Of a stretch of DNA of 49,541 nucleotides, positions 25,476 to 34,439 are shown piece by piece; positions within the stretch are counted from its first letter, which is position 1, and the number at the start of each line of letters is the position of its first letter. Origin of the DNA: a virus; the IMG/VR virus record IMGVR_UViG_3300038660_000262, positions 1-49,541 of that record; one strand, given 5' to 3'. Under the pieces are notes generated by a model. The model did not search any database. It was not told the DNA's origin and was given only the letters and a program-made list of their open reading frames with translations. The position numbers and the translations under genes were made by a program.

Positions 25476-26972
25476 ATGGCGTTCGAGGCTTTCCGTCAAC
25501 GGATCGGCAGCATCATCGGCGGGTTTGACGCGGCGCAGGCCCACCGGCGGTTGCGGGGCTTCCGCGCCTCCCGCGCCCACGTAAACACGCTGATCGCAGC
25601 ATCTGGTGACACGATCACCGCCCGCGCCCGCTGGCTGGTGCGCAACAATGGCTACGCAGCGAATGCGGTGGAATCCTTCGCCAGCAATGTGGTCGGCGAT
25701 GGCATTAAACCCTCATCCACCATCGCCGATGCCGCAAAGAAGGAAGAGTTGCAGGCGCTGTGGCTGGCCTGGACCGATGATGCCGACGCCGAAGGGCTGA
25801 CCGATTTCTACGGGCTGCAGCGCCGCGCCGCGCGCGAGGTGTTCCTGTCGGGCGAAGTGTTCATCCGGATTCGGCCGCGCCGGGCCGAGGATGGTCTGAC
25901 CGTACCGCTGCAATTACAGATGCTGCCCGCCGAGATGCTGCCGCTCGACATGAGCCGCGAATTGCCCGGCGTCGGCCTGATCCGACAGGGCATCGAGTTC
26001 GACGGTATCGGCCGCCGCGTTGCCTATCACTTCCTGCGCCGACACCCCGGTGACATGACCGATCCGGGGCTTGCGGGCGAGACGACACGGGTGCCTGCAT
26101 CCGAAGTGATCCACGTATTGGACCCGGTCGAAGCAGGTCAGCTGCGCGGCGTATCACGATTTTCCGCTGCGATCGTGAAGCTGTTCACGCTGGACCTCTA
26201 CGACGATGCCGAGTTGGAGCGGAAGAAGATCGCGGCGATGTTCGCGATGTTCATCACCTCGCCCGCCCCCGAAACCCCTCTGGAACCGACCGAAGACGAT
26301 CTGGAGGTCGAGCCCGGTCAGGTGGTGCGGCTCGATCCTGGCGAGGATGTGTCCACCCCCGCCACCCCGGACTCGGGAGGCACATACGAGCCGTTCCAGT
26401 ACCGCACCTTGCTGCAAATCGCGGCGGCGCTGGGCATCCCCTATGGCTATCTGACCGGAGACACCGCCAAGGGCAATTTTTCCAACACTCGTATTTCGCT
26501 GATCGAGTTCCGCCGCCGCATCTCGGCCTGGCAGCATGGCGTGCTGGTGTTCCAGCTCTGCCGCGCGGTGTGGTCACGCTGGATGGATGTGGCGGTGCTG
26601 TCCGGGGACATCGATTTGCCCGGCTATAACAGCCAGCGGCGCCAATATCAGGCCTGCGCCTGGTTGCCGACGAAATGGGACTGGATCGATCCGATGAAGG
26701 ACGCCTCGGCGGAAATACTGCAGATCGAAGCGGGCCTTAAATCTCGCACGCAGGCAATTTCCGAGCGCGGCTATGACGCCGAACAGGTCGACCGCGAGAT
26801 TGCTGCCGAGCGCAAACGCGAACTGGCGCTGGGCCTCGACTTCCGCCGTCCGGGATCTCCGGCGCAGGGGCCAAGCCATGGGGTCACGAAGGATGACGAT
26901 TCTGCTTCGAATGATGCCGACGAGATGGACGATAGCGCCGACGGCAAACCCGACCCGAAGGATGACACGTGA
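25476..26972 (+). CDS. Portal protein (lambda gpB family)
   Basis: 498 residues. Recognised by the N-terminal HRRLRGFRASRAHVNTLI and NNGYAANAVESFASNVVGDGIKP segments, the GLQRRAAREVFLSGE helix and the crown region, all familiar in gpB-type portals. It forms the dodecameric channel for DNA packaging and ejection. The C-terminus is acidic and disordered (DDDSASNDADEMDDSADGKP). It overlaps the protease gene at TGATG. Confidence 0.93.
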   Translation: MAFEAFRQRIGSIIGGFDAAQAHRRLRGFRASRAHVNTLIAASGDTITARARWLVRNNGYAANAVESFASNVVGDGIKPSSTIADAAKKEELQALWLAWTDDADAEGLTDFYGLQRRAAREVFLSGEVFIRIRPRRAEDGLTVPLQLQMLPAEMLPLDMSRELPGVGLIRQGIEFDGIGRRVAYHFLRRHPGDMTDPGLAGETTRVPASEVIHVLDPVEAGQLRGVSRFSAAIVKLFTLDLYDDAELERKKIAAMFAMFITSPAPETPLEPTEDDLEVEPGQVVRLDPGEDVSTPATPDSGGTYEPFQYRTLLQIAAALGIPYGYLTGDTAKGNFSNTRISLIEFRRRISAWQHGVLVFQLCRAVWSRWMDVAVLSGDIDLPGYNSQRRQYQACAWLPTKWDWIDPMKDASAEILQIEAGLKSRTQAISERGYDAEQVDREIAAERKRELALGLDFRRPGSPAQGPSHGVTKDDDSASNDADEMDDSADGKPDPKDDT

Positions 26973-28333
26973 TGCACCACGCCCAGATCGCCCAGCGGGC
27001 CTTCAACACGCCACTGATGGTGGACCCTGCCAAGGCACTGGCCTTCTTGTCAGGGCTGGGTCCGCGCATCACCGGGCAGGACATCACCTTTCAGGGCGTG
27101 GAGACCGATGCCGCTGATCAGGCCGAAGCCGTCCTTTTAGCCCGCGCCTCGCTGTTCGGCACTGATCTCGCCCAACGCCATCAACGGAATGGAAGCCAGC
27201 CCTACGCGGTGGTGGACGGCATCGCGGTGATCGAAATCGCCGGAACGCTGGTGCATCGCGGGGCGTGGATCGGGCAATCCTCGGGCCTCACTTCTTATGA
27301 GGGCATTGCCGCCCAGATCGACGCGGCGATCACGGATCCTGCGGTGCTCGGCATCGCTCTCGATATCGACAGCTTTGGCGGTGAAGTCGCCGGGGCCTTC
27401 GATCTGGCCGATCGCATCCGCGCCGCCCGCGCGCAAAAGCCGGTGCAGGCCTTCGTGGCCGAACATGCGCTGTCCGCTGGCTACGTTCTCGCCAGCCAGG
27501 CCGACTGGATCATCCTGCCGCGCACCGGGGCCGTCGGCAGCATCGGCGTCGTGGCCCTGCACACCGACATGAGCGGCGCGCTGGACCAGAAAGGCATCGC
27601 TGTCACGCTGATCCATGCCGGGATCCACAAGATCGACGCCAATCCCTACCAACCACTGCCCAAGGCCGTGGGCGACCAGATGCAGCGCGAGCTGGAGGAT
27701 TTGCGCCTGCTCTTCGCCCAGACCGTCGCCGATGGTCGTGGAGACCGGATCGACGTCGCGCGAGCGCTGGGCACCGAAGCGGCGGTGTTTCGGGGCGAGG
27801 CCGCAATCTTTGCAGGTCTTGCCGACGAACTTGCGGATCCAATCACCGCCTTCCGCGCCTTCGCCGCCGCCCCAGGGGGCATCAATCCCACCAGCAGAAA
27901 GGGTCCACAGATGACCACCCACTCCACCGACACCCCGAATTCGGATCAGATTGCCGATGCCACGCCGTCCACCGAGTCCGTCGCACCGGGCACGCCTGAA
28001 CCGCCCGTCGCGGCGCCCACGCCCACGTCTGAGGCACTTGCACCGGCTGCTCCCGCAGGTGACGCAGCGAGCCTGACCGCCGATGCCATCCGCGCCGAGG
28101 CGGCCGAAGTGGCGCAGGTCTGCGCGCAGGCTGCCCGGCTGGGTGTGGATATCGACGCCGCCGACGCCGTCGCGCGCGGGCTGAAACCCGAAGCCCTGCG
28201 CGCCCGCGTGCTGGCCGATCTTGCCTCGCGCGGCGATGCCGCAGGCATTATCGCCACGGCCCCGGCTGCGGCGGCCGCCAAAGACAGCCCGATCATCGCC
28301 GCCGCAAAGAAGGCCGCCACAGCCTCGCGCTGA
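26972..28333 (+). CDS. Prohead S49 protease with C-terminal scaffold (gpC/Nu3-like)
   Basis: 453 residues from ATG 26972 (a GTG codon precedes it). The N-terminal 300 residues are an SppA/ClpP-fold S49 protease: catalytic Ser in HALSAGY near 168 and Lys near 220 in GIHKIDANPY. After about residue 310 comes a Pro/Thr/Ala-rich, acidic helical scaffold part, as in lambda gpC. It processes the portal and scaffold during prohead maturation. A nested in-frame start at 27911 would give the scaffold alone. Confidence 0.92.
   Translation: MHHAQIAQRAFNTPLMVDPAKALAFLSGLGPRITGQDITFQGVETDAADQAEAVLLARASLFGTDLAQRHQRNGSQPYAVVDGIAVIEIAGTLVHRGAWIGQSSGLTSYEGIAAQIDAAITDPAVLGIALDIDSFGGEVAGAFDLADRIRAARAQKPVQAFVAEHALSAGYVLASQADWIILPRTGAVGSIGVVALHTDMSGALDQKGIAVTLIHAGIHKIDANPYQPLPKAVGDQMQRELEDLRLLFAQTVADGRGDRIDVARALGTEAAVFRGEAAIFAGLADELADPITAFRAFAAAPGGINPTSRKGPQMTTHSTDTPNSDQIADATPSTESVAPGTPEPPVAAPTPTSEALAPAAPAGDAASLTADAIRAEAAEVAQVCAQAARLGVDIDAADAVARGLKPEALRARVLADLASRGDAAGIIATAPAAAAAKDSPIIAAAKKAATASR
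27911..28333 (+). CDS. Nested scaffold protein from internal start (Nu3-like)
   Basis: In-frame ATG 27911 starts the MTTHSTDTPNSDQ segment, right where the protease domain ends. It would give a 140-residue, Ala/Pro/Thr-rich scaffold with a final helix (AAEVAQVCAQAARLGVDIDAADAVA). Lambda makes Nu3 in the same way from within gene C. A short purine stretch (AAAGGG) lies about 8 nt upstream. Confidence 0.55.
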   Translation: MTTHSTDTPNSDQIADATPSTESVAPGTPEPPVAAPTPTSEALAPAAPAGDAASLTADAIRAEAAEVAQVCAQAARLGVDIDAADAVARGLKPEALRARVLADLASRGDAAGIIATAPAAAAAKDSPIIAAAKKAATASR

Positions 28334-28369
28334 ACCACCTGCCAAGCCCCAAAACATGGAGACTGACCA

Positions 28370-28750
28370 ATGCCCGTCCTGACGGAACCGCCCAGCATGG
28401 GCGATGTCCTCAAATATGAGGTCAACCCGAACTATACCCGCGAAGTCGTGACCCTGCTGCAAGGAATGCCGTACCCTGTCGGCTCGGTACTCGGGAAAAT
28501 CACCGCCAGCGGCAAGTACAAGCTGTCGACCAGTGGCGGCAGCGACGGCGCGCAGACCGCCAGCGCCGTCTTGCTCTACGCCGTCGATGCCACCCTTGCC
28601 GATGCGACCGGCATCGTCGTGGTGCGCGGCCCCTCGATCGTGTCGCGTGCAGGCCTCGCCTATGACGGCACCGTCGATGATGGCGCGAAGATCACCACCA
28701 AGATTGGCCAGCTGGCCGCCGTCGGCATCATTGCCCGCGACGGCGTCTGA
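28370..28750 (+). CDS. Head decoration protein (gpD-like)
   Basis: 126 residues with GGAGA before the ATG. The ordering GDVLKYEVNPNYTRE, YPVGSVLGKIT, then YAVDATLADATGIVVVRG and AVGIIARDGV is the gpD family pattern (DUF2190-like beta-tulip). It trimerises on the capsid surface and stabilises the full head. Located between protease and major capsid, as in lambda. Confidence 0.88.
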   Translation: MPVLTEPPSMGDVLKYEVNPNYTREVVTLLQGMPYPVGSVLGKITASGKYKLSTSGGSDGAQTASAVLLYAVDATLADATGIVVVRGPSIVSRAGLAYDGTVDDGAKITTKIGQLAAVGIIARDGV

Positions 28751-28782
28751 CCCCACACCCCCTTTCATCCCCGGAGCCCCCC

Positions 28783-29805
28783 ATGACCCTTGTCCGCAAC
28801 CCCTTTGACGCTGGCGGCTATTCGCTGGCCGAGATGACGCAGGCCATCAACATCCTGCCCAACCTCTACACCCGCCTTGGCCAGATCGGCCTCTTCCGTT
28901 TTGAGGGCGTCAGCCAGCGCTCGGTGATCATTGAGCAATACGAGGGTGTGCTGAACCTGCTGCCTTCTGTACCCCTCGGTGGTCCCGCCACCGTCGGCAC
29001 CCGCGAAGGGCGTGCCATGCGCAGCTTTGCCCTGCCTTGGATTCCGCATGACGATGTCATCCTGCCCGGCGACATCCAGGGAAGCCCGGCGCTGGGCGTA
29101 TTCGATGCGGCCGATCCACTGGTCGAGGTGATGAACCGCAAGCTGCAGCTGATGCGCCGCAAGCACGCCCAGACCCGCGAATACATGGAGATGAACGCGC
29201 TGCGCGGCATCGTAAAAGACGGGGCCGGGACGACACTCTATAATTACTTCACCGAGTTCGGGCTGGCACAAATCTCGGTGGACTTCCTGCTCGGCACTGC
29301 AGGCACCAACGTACAGGGCAAGGTCCGCGAGGTCTTGCGCGCGGTGGAGGACAATTTGCTGGGCGAGGCGATGTCTTCGGTCCACGCCCTTGTGAGCCGC
29401 GAGTTCTTCGACAAGCTGATCTCGCACCCGAAGACCGAGGAAGCCTACAAGTTCTACGCGGCCACCGGAGCCCAGCCGCTGCGTGAGGATATGCGCCGCA
29501 ACTTCCCCTTCGCGGGCATCGTGTTCGAGGAGTATTCGGGCACCGTCACGCTTTCGACCAAAGCCAGCGAACGGCTGGTTCCGGCCAGCGAAGGCATCGC
29601 GTTTCCACTCGGCACCATGGACACCTTCACCACTTATGGCGGCCCGGCCAACCTGCTGGAGGCGGCCAATACCATGGGCTTGCCACTCTACGCCCGCCAG
29701 CATCTGGACGAAAAGGGTCGCTGGATCGATCTGATGACCGAAGCCTCGATCCTGCCGGTGAACAAGCGGCCGCGCATTGCGATCCGCCTGCACACCTCGA
29801 ACTGA
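28783..29805 (+). CDS. Major capsid protein (lambda gpE-like)
   Basis: 340 residues. The N-terminus (NPFDAGGYSLAEMTQAINILPNLYTRLGQIGLF) and the AMRSFALPWIPHDDVILPGDIQG loop are typical of the gpE family, as is the C-terminal YARQHLDEKGRWIDL. HK97-fold shell protein, the most abundant virion component. It is coded straight after gpD. Length equals that of lambda gpE (341). Confidence 0.95.
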   Translation: MTLVRNPFDAGGYSLAEMTQAINILPNLYTRLGQIGLFRFEGVSQRSVIIEQYEGVLNLLPSVPLGGPATVGTREGRAMRSFALPWIPHDDVILPGDIQGSPALGVFDAADPLVEVMNRKLQLMRRKHAQTREYMEMNALRGIVKDGAGTTLYNYFTEFGLAQISVDFLLGTAGTNVQGKVREVLRAVEDNLLGEAMSSVHALVSREFFDKLISHPKTEEAYKFYAATGAQPLREDMRRNFPFAGIVFEEYSGTVTLSTKASERLVPASEGIAFPLGTMDTFTTYGGPANLLEAANTMGLPLYARQHLDEKGRWIDLMTEASILPVNKRPRIAIRLHTSN

Positions 29806-29811
29806 CGTACC

Positions 29812-30126
29812 ATGACCGTCTTTGCCGCCGCCATGGACCGGATCTATGCCACCCCGTCCATGGCGGTGGCCGCATTGTGGATCTCGGGCACCACGTCGCA
29901 GGAACGCTCCATCCGGGTGATCCGCCGCGCCCCGGATCGTATCACCGAGTTCGGCGCTGCGCAGTTCGTCAGTGATACGATGGTGCTGGATGTACGGGTT
30001 TCCGACCTGCCTGATCCCCGCCCGGGCGATCTGATCGTGATCGGCACTGACAGTTTCACTGTCCAGGGAGAGCCATTGCGTGACAGCGACCGCCTGATCT
30101 GGACGCTGGACCTGCGGCCATCATGA
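29812..30126 (+). CDS. Probable head-tail joining protein (FII-like position)
   Basis: 104 residues, mostly beta (ERSIRVIRRAPDRI, MVLDVRVSDLPDPRPGDLIVIG, FTVQGEPLRDSDRLIWTLDLRP). No strict family recognised, but size, beta content and position right after the major capsid fit lambda gpFII-type completion proteins. It overlaps the next gene by ATGA. Confidence 0.55.
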   Translation: MTVFAAAMDRIYATPSMAVAALWISGTTSQERSIRVIRRAPDRITEFGAAQFVSDTMVLDVRVSDLPDPRPGDLIVIGTDSFTVQGEPLRDSDRLIWTLDLRPS

Positions 30127-30755
30127 AGCTGAAACTTGACATTGATCCGGACATCATGGCGATGATGGCCGCCGAGGTTAAGGCGGGAGAAAAGGCTGTC
30201 AGCGCCGCGATGCGCGAGGCAGGAACCGGGCTGAAATCCGACTGGCGAGGACAAATCACCGGTGCGGGGCTCGGACGGCGGCTTGCGAACTCGATCCGCA
30301 ACCAAAACTTCCCAAGGTCGGGCGAAAGTCTCAATGCTGCCGCGCTGGTCTGGTCCAAGGCTCCGGAGATCATCAGTGCCCATGATACTGGCCCGCTGAT
30401 CCGCTCGAAAAACGGGTTCTGGCTGGCGATACCGCTGCCAGCGGCCGGACGCGGGCGACGCGGTGCTCGGATCACCCCCGGCGAATGGGAACGGCGTCGC
30501 GGTCTTCGCCTTCGCTTCGTCTATCGGCGCACCGGCCCGAGCTTGCTGGTGGCGGAGGGACGGCTAAACACCAAGGGCCAAGCAGTCGTGTCGCGCTCGA
30601 AGACCGGGCGCGGCAAGGTCACAGCACCGATCTTCCTGCTGGTGCCGCAGGTGAAGCTGCCGAAGCGGCTCGATCTAGCGCGAGACGCAGAGCGGGCGCA
30701 TGAGGCGGTACCGGGGCTCATCGTGGCGAATTGGGTGGAGGACAAGGTGCAGTGA
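30123..30755 (+). CDS. DUF6441-like minor tail/joining protein
   Basis: 210 residues, basic. The pattern MREAGTGLKSDWRGQI, LGRRLANSIR and then FRSKNGFWLAIPLP-type segments is familiar from DUF6441 proteins in Rhodobacterales phages, which sit at the lambda gpZ place. A long basic stretch (GRGRRGARITPGEWERRRGLRLRF) is typical. Probably acts at the tail terminus. The stop overlaps the ATG of an unrelated accessory gene. Confidence 0.6.
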   Translation: MKLKLDIDPDIMAMMAAEVKAGEKAVSAAMREAGTGLKSDWRGQITGAGLGRRLANSIRNQNFPRSGESLNAAALVWSKAPEIISAHDTGPLIRSKNGFWLAIPLPAAGRGRRGARITPGEWERRRGLRLRFVYRRTGPSLLVAEGRLNTKGQAVVSRSKTGRGKVTAPIFLLVPQVKLPKRLDLARDAERAHEAVPGLIVANWVEDKVQ

Positions 30756-31861
30756 TGGCTATGATGCGGGACGAGGCCTCTTCAGTTACCTGGCGGAGCT
30801 CGGAAGCCATTGATGAAGTTTACTTACGACTAGGATTGAATATGCAAAACTCATCTCTCCTTCGCTCAATGATAGACCCTGTGCTTGAGGCTATTTCCGA
30901 GAATGACCTGTCCGAAGATCAAGTTGAAAAGCTAATCGATGTCTTATTAAAAGACGGCACATCCGAGCTGCGTAATGCCTTAATGCAGTCCGCACCTTCC
31001 ATGTTAGCGGATGAAACAGCGAGCCGATTGGGGTTCGAAGAGCGTAACTATTTACGATGGAAGAAGCCGCTAGACCTCCTCATGGTTCTATGGCGTGTAT
31101 GCCAAGAGGTTGGAGAGGATCATGCTCACAGCGGTCCAGGAGAAATGGACCCTCTAGTATTCGACACCTTGGCACATTTGCATCCGCGGGCCTTACTTAT
31201 TGCAAGTGAGATAATGTGCCTTCTGCGTGCCGGGTTTGCAGATGGAGCTTTGTCTCGCTGGCGCTCACTCCACGAAATTATCGTCGTTGCGATGTTCATA
31301 GCACAACACGGCGAAATAGCGGCCCTTCCATACCGCCTTAGCGTCTGGTTCACAGCAGAACGAAGAGCAAGAAACTACAATACTCATGCCGAGCGGGCTC
31401 GCTTAACGCCCCTCAGCCAAGAAGAGTTCGCCGATATCGTAAGAATGCGCCAGAACGCCCAAGGGCAGCTGGGCAGGGCTCTTGAAACCGACTGGGACTG
31501 GGCAGCTGAGGCACTTGGAAAAAAGCGACCAAACTTTGCTGATTTAGAAAAAGCGGTCGATCTAGATCATTGGCGTCCACGGGTTCAATGGGCCTGCCAG
31601 CACATACACGGCGGCTTTGTGTTTCCAGACCGTCTGCTGGGACAGTCCGAAGCGAAAGAGCTGCTTTTCCAAGTGGGAGCGAGTAACTCTGGTCTTTCTG
31701 ATCCAATTCAGATGACTGCAATTTCGCTGATGCAGATGACCCTGACATTCCTTCAAGTGCCAGAGATAGATATGGGTGGCTTGGTCTTTATGAAGATTGT
31801 GCAGCATATATCAGATGACATCTTAGAAGCCGCAACATCCGTTCAAGAGAAAGTATTATAG
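30755..31861 (+). CDS. AT-rich helical accessory protein (DUF5677-like?)
   Basis: 368 residues from ATG 30755 (TGATG overlap with the previous stop). Almost all-helical, with an LHPRALLIASEIMCLLRAGFADGALSRWRSLHEIIVVAMFIA centre. The ArgTrpArgSerLeuHisGlu element is reminiscent of DUF5677 proteins; I am not sure. Base composition is far more AT-rich than the flanking structural genes, and the gene separates two that are usually adjacent in lambda-like order. It looks like a moron (accessory gene) caught at the head-tail junction. Being under the late operon, it could also have its own promoter within the 5' region. No catalytic motif seen; defence or superinfection control is only a guess. Confidence 0.6.
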   Translation: MAMMRDEASSVTWRSSEAIDEVYLRLGLNMQNSSLLRSMIDPVLEAISENDLSEDQVEKLIDVLLKDGTSELRNALMQSAPSMLADETASRLGFEERNYLRWKKPLDLLMVLWRVCQEVGEDHAHSGPGEMDPLVFDTLAHLHPRALLIASEIMCLLRAGFADGALSRWRSLHEIIVVAMFIAQHGEIAALPYRLSVWFTAERRARNYNTHAERARLTPLSQEEFADIVRMRQNAQGQLGRALETDWDWAAEALGKKRPNFADLEKAVDLDHWRPRVQWACQHIHGGFVFPDRLLGQSEAKELLFQVGASNSGLSDPIQMTAISLMQMTLTFLQVPEIDMGGLVFMKIVQHISDDILEAATSVQEKVL

Positions 31862-32058
31862 CCCCCAGCAAAGGACGCCATACCTTCGATATGTTCTTTA
31901 CTTCGGGCTAATCAGGCGTTTCCGTTATCGTAGCATCCGATTCATCTTGCTGGCGGTAATTTGCACGTAACGAGGATCTAGAGGGGTGCCACTGTGGACT
32001 AAACTTGGCTTCGTGCTCCAAGCGGACCTTCTGCGCACCTACAACAGAGCTAAAATCA

Positions 32059-32478
32059 GTGCCCACACCTCGCGAAACCATCCTCGCCGCGCTGCACGCG
32101 CGGCTTTCGGCGCTGCCCGCCACAGCCCTGCGCGGTGAGGTGCTCCCCGAGCGGGTACCCGCCGCTGGCCTGTTGATCCTGCGCGACGGCGAGCCGGGGG
32201 AGCCCGAGGTGACGTTATCGCCTCTGCGTTATCACTACGAGCACCGCGCCGAGATCGAGGCGGTCGTTCAGGGCACCGACCGTGACGTCGATTTTGACAG
32301 GCTCTGCGCCAGAATTGGCGTCGCGCTCTCGGCCGACCGCACTATGGGCGGACTCTGCGATTGGGTCGAGGCGGAAGCTCCACGTCCCATTGATCTGCCC
32401 GTCGAGGGCGCGGCAAGCCTAAAGGCGGCCGTCATTCCGGTCATCCTACATTATTCAATGGCTGATCCGCTCGCGTGA
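32059..32478 (+). CDS. Tail terminator-like protein (gpU position)
   Basis: 139 residues from GTG 32059; the frame is open upstream, but the start PTPRETILAALHARL is what I would expect for this family. It has the alpha/beta layout of tail terminators: N-terminal helix, VPAAGLLILRDGEPGEPEVTLSPLRYHYEHRAEIEAVVQG strands and a C-terminal strand. Capping the tail tube at its head end is the likely role. The 197 bases before it carry no gene and belong to the inserted AT-rich segment. Confidence 0.55.
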   Translation: MPTPRETILAALHARLSALPATALRGEVLPERVPAAGLLILRDGEPGEPEVTLSPLRYHYEHRAEIEAVVQGTDRDVDFDRLCARIGVALSADRTMGGLCDWVEAEAPRPIDLPVEGAASLKAAVIPVILHYSMADPLA

Positions 32479-32487
32479 TCTACCAGA

Positions 32488-32955
32488 TCAGCACGTGCCA
32501 TAAGAATTGCGCGAGAAGCGGCAGAACTCGGTGGATGTACCACTCCTGATCATTTCGCGGGCGATGTCACGGCCATCGGGCAGGAAGCACTGCCCGACAA
32601 TCCGTCCGAAACGGTCAATATCGCGCTGGCGGCAATACAGAACCTGACCAGACACCAGGCGGGTCATCGCAGCCGTTGCAGCTGCTCCACCGGATCGGTT
32701 GGTTTCGGGCGCATCGAGGCCCCAGACACGGATGCGCACATCCTGGCCTTTAACCCAGAACGTATCACCATCGACCACGCGCGTCACACGCCCCGAGAAG
32801 TCGATATCCGCTGGCAGAGCTGATCGCTCGGTCGTTGTGACATCCGCCGTCGGTGCATCGCACCCGCTCAAGGCAACCATGCCAACGACGGCGAGGATGA
32901 GTGTGGCGGGGAACGTAAGACGGCGATTTCTGCGGCGTTTTTTATATCGGGGCAT
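32488..32955 (-). CDS. Lipoprotein thermonuclease (SNase-like) in reverse orientation
   Basis: 155 residues. A basic N-terminus and hydrophobic helix end in a lipobox (ALSG|C), so the protein should be an exported lipoprotein. The SNase fold follows: RVVDGDTFWV, then RIRVWGLDAPET (Arg, Asp, Glu of the active site) and DRFGRIVGQ (second catalytic Arg). Calcium-dependent nucleases of this kind cut DNA and RNA. It is transcribed against the tail genes on both sides, so it is an accessory gene with its own promoter, perhaps limiting superinfecting DNA at the cell surface or recycling nucleotides. Confidence 0.82.
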   Translation of the reverse strand: MPRYKKRRRNRRLTFPATLILAVVGMVALSGCDAPTADVTTTERSALPADIDFSGRVTRVVDGDTFWVKGQDVRIRVWGLDAPETNRSGGAAATAAMTRLVSGQVLYCRQRDIDRFGRIVGQCFLPDGRDIAREMIRSGTSTEFCRFSRNSYGTC

Positions 32956-33063
32956 TTGGCTCTCTTTTGGTTTTGAAATTGCTCAATGGGGCATCTCTGT
33001 TGTTTCAAAGCTACCAGCGCCCCGCAAGACAAGGCGCTGGCATCAGGATAGAAAGGACACACA

Positions 33064-34002
33064 ATGGCACGAGCCCAAGGGGCGCGGGCGCAGATGGCGC
33101 TTGCGTTCGAGACGACCTATGGAACGCCGCCGGTGGGCGGCTTCACGAAGATTCCGTTTTCCAGCACGTCGCTGGGGGCGGAGCAGCCTCTGCTGAACTC
33201 GGAATTGCTGGGCTACGGCCGCGATCCGCTGGCGCCGATCAAGGATGCGGTGACCGCCGATGGCGATGTTGTGGTGCCGCTGGACGCCGAGGCCTTCGGG
33301 TTCTGGCTGAAGGCGGCATTCGGTGATCCGACCACGACTGGCACCGGCCCCTGGACGCATGATTTCCAGTCGGGAGCCTGGACGCTGCCCAGTATGTCAA
33401 TTGAAACCGGCATGCCCGAGGTGCCGCGTTTTGCGATGTATTCCGGCTGCGTACTCGACCAGATCAATTGGCAGATGCAGCGATCTGGCCTGCTGACCGC
33501 GACGGCGCGGCTGGTAGCGCAGGGGGAGACGGTGGGCACGACGACCAGCGCAGGCACGCCTGCCGACCTCGAATTGCAGCGCTTCGGCCATTTTAACGGG
33601 TCGATCATGCGCAACGGCTCGGCCCTCGGCAATGTGGTTTCGGCCGACATCACCTATGCCAACAACCTCGACCGGATCGAGACCATCCGCTCGGACGGCC
33701 GTATCGACGGGGCAGACCCGTCCATTGCGGCTCTGACCGGCTCTATTGAGGTCCGCTTCGCCGATCAGACACTGGTGACACAAGCGATCAATGGAGACCC
33801 TTGTGAGCTCGAGTTTGCCTATGTGCTGCCCTCCGGCGAGAGCTTCACCTTCACCGTGCACGCCGTTTACCTGCCGCGCCCCCGAATCGAGATTTCCGGG
33901 CCACAGGGCGTGCAGGCCACCTTTGACTGGCAGGCCGCGCGCGACAGCACGGTTGGACGGATGTGCACCGCAACCCTGATCAACGACATTGAGGTATTTT
34001 GA
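33064..34002 (+). CDS. Major tail tube protein
   Basis: 312 residues, largely beta. The N-terminus (GARAQMALAFETTYGTPPVGGFTKIPFSS) and the INGDPCELEFAYVLPSGESFTFTVHAVYLPRPRIEISGPQG end are typical of the phage_tail_tube_2 family in lambda/GTA-like phages. It polymerises into the tail tube. Located before the assembly chaperones, as expected. TGATG overlaps the next start. Confidence 0.85.
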   Translation: MARAQGARAQMALAFETTYGTPPVGGFTKIPFSSTSLGAEQPLLNSELLGYGRDPLAPIKDAVTADGDVVVPLDAEAFGFWLKAAFGDPTTTGTGPWTHDFQSGAWTLPSMSIETGMPEVPRFAMYSGCVLDQINWQMQRSGLLTATARLVAQGETVGTTTSAGTPADLELQRFGHFNGSIMRNGSALGNVVSADITYANNLDRIETIRSDGRIDGADPSIAALTGSIEVRFADQTLVTQAINGDPCELEFAYVLPSGESFTFTVHAVYLPRPRIEISGPQGVQATFDWQAARDSTVGRMCTATLINDIEVF

Positions 34003-34439
34003 TGCTCACGCTCGACCTTACGAACGCGCCGCGCTGGCATGATCTCGCACCCGGGGTGCGTGTGCAGCTGCGCCCCCTGACCACCGCGCTGATGGTGGCG
34101 ACCCGTAGCGATGCGGCCGTCGAGGCGGTTCCTGAGGATGCGTCCGACGAAGAACGCGCCGTTGCCTTCGCCAAGGCGCTGGCCCGGCGGGCGGTCCTCG
34201 CTTGGGAGGGCATCGGCGACACCGAGGGCAATCCCATCAACCCCAGCCCCGACTCTGTCGACGCTCTTCTCGACATCTGGCCGATTTTCGAGGCGTTCCA
34301 GCTGACCTACGTCTCCAAAGGCCTGCTGCTGGAACAGGAAAAAAACGTCTCCGCGTCCTCGCCGAGTGGTCCTTCGGCGGGGGCGAGCGCTACTGCGACG
34401 CGTGCCAAGCGACCTGCGAAGACTGCCCGGCGCGGCTGA
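34002..34439 (+). CDS. Tail assembly chaperone (gpG-like, zero frame)
   Basis: 145 residues. N-terminal beta part (LTLDLTNAPRWHDLAPGVRVQLRPLT), then helices, is like the GTA tail assembly chaperone. After residue 115 (slippery A AAA AAC at 34340-34346) the zero frame becomes a low-complexity Ser/Ala/Lys tail. The -1 frame continues instead into a plausible domain to 34666. It guides tail tube assembly around the tape measure and is absent from the virion. Confidence 0.82.
   Translation: MLTLDLTNAPRWHDLAPGVRVQLRPLTTALMVATRSDAAVEAVPEDASDEERAVAFAKALARRAVLAWEGIGDTEGNPINPSPDSVDALLDIWPIFEAFQLTYVSKGLLLEQEKNVSASSPSGPSAGASATATRAKRPAKTARRG
34340..34346 (+). other. -1 programmed frameshift site A AAA AAC
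   Basis: The heptamer is in the correct phase: zero-frame codons are AAA AAC. A -1 slip enters the frame that stays open to 34666. A possible stem (CTCGCC 34358-34363 with GGCGAG 34382-34387) begins 11 nt downstream. This is the G/GT arrangement of lambda-like tails. Confidence 0.8.
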
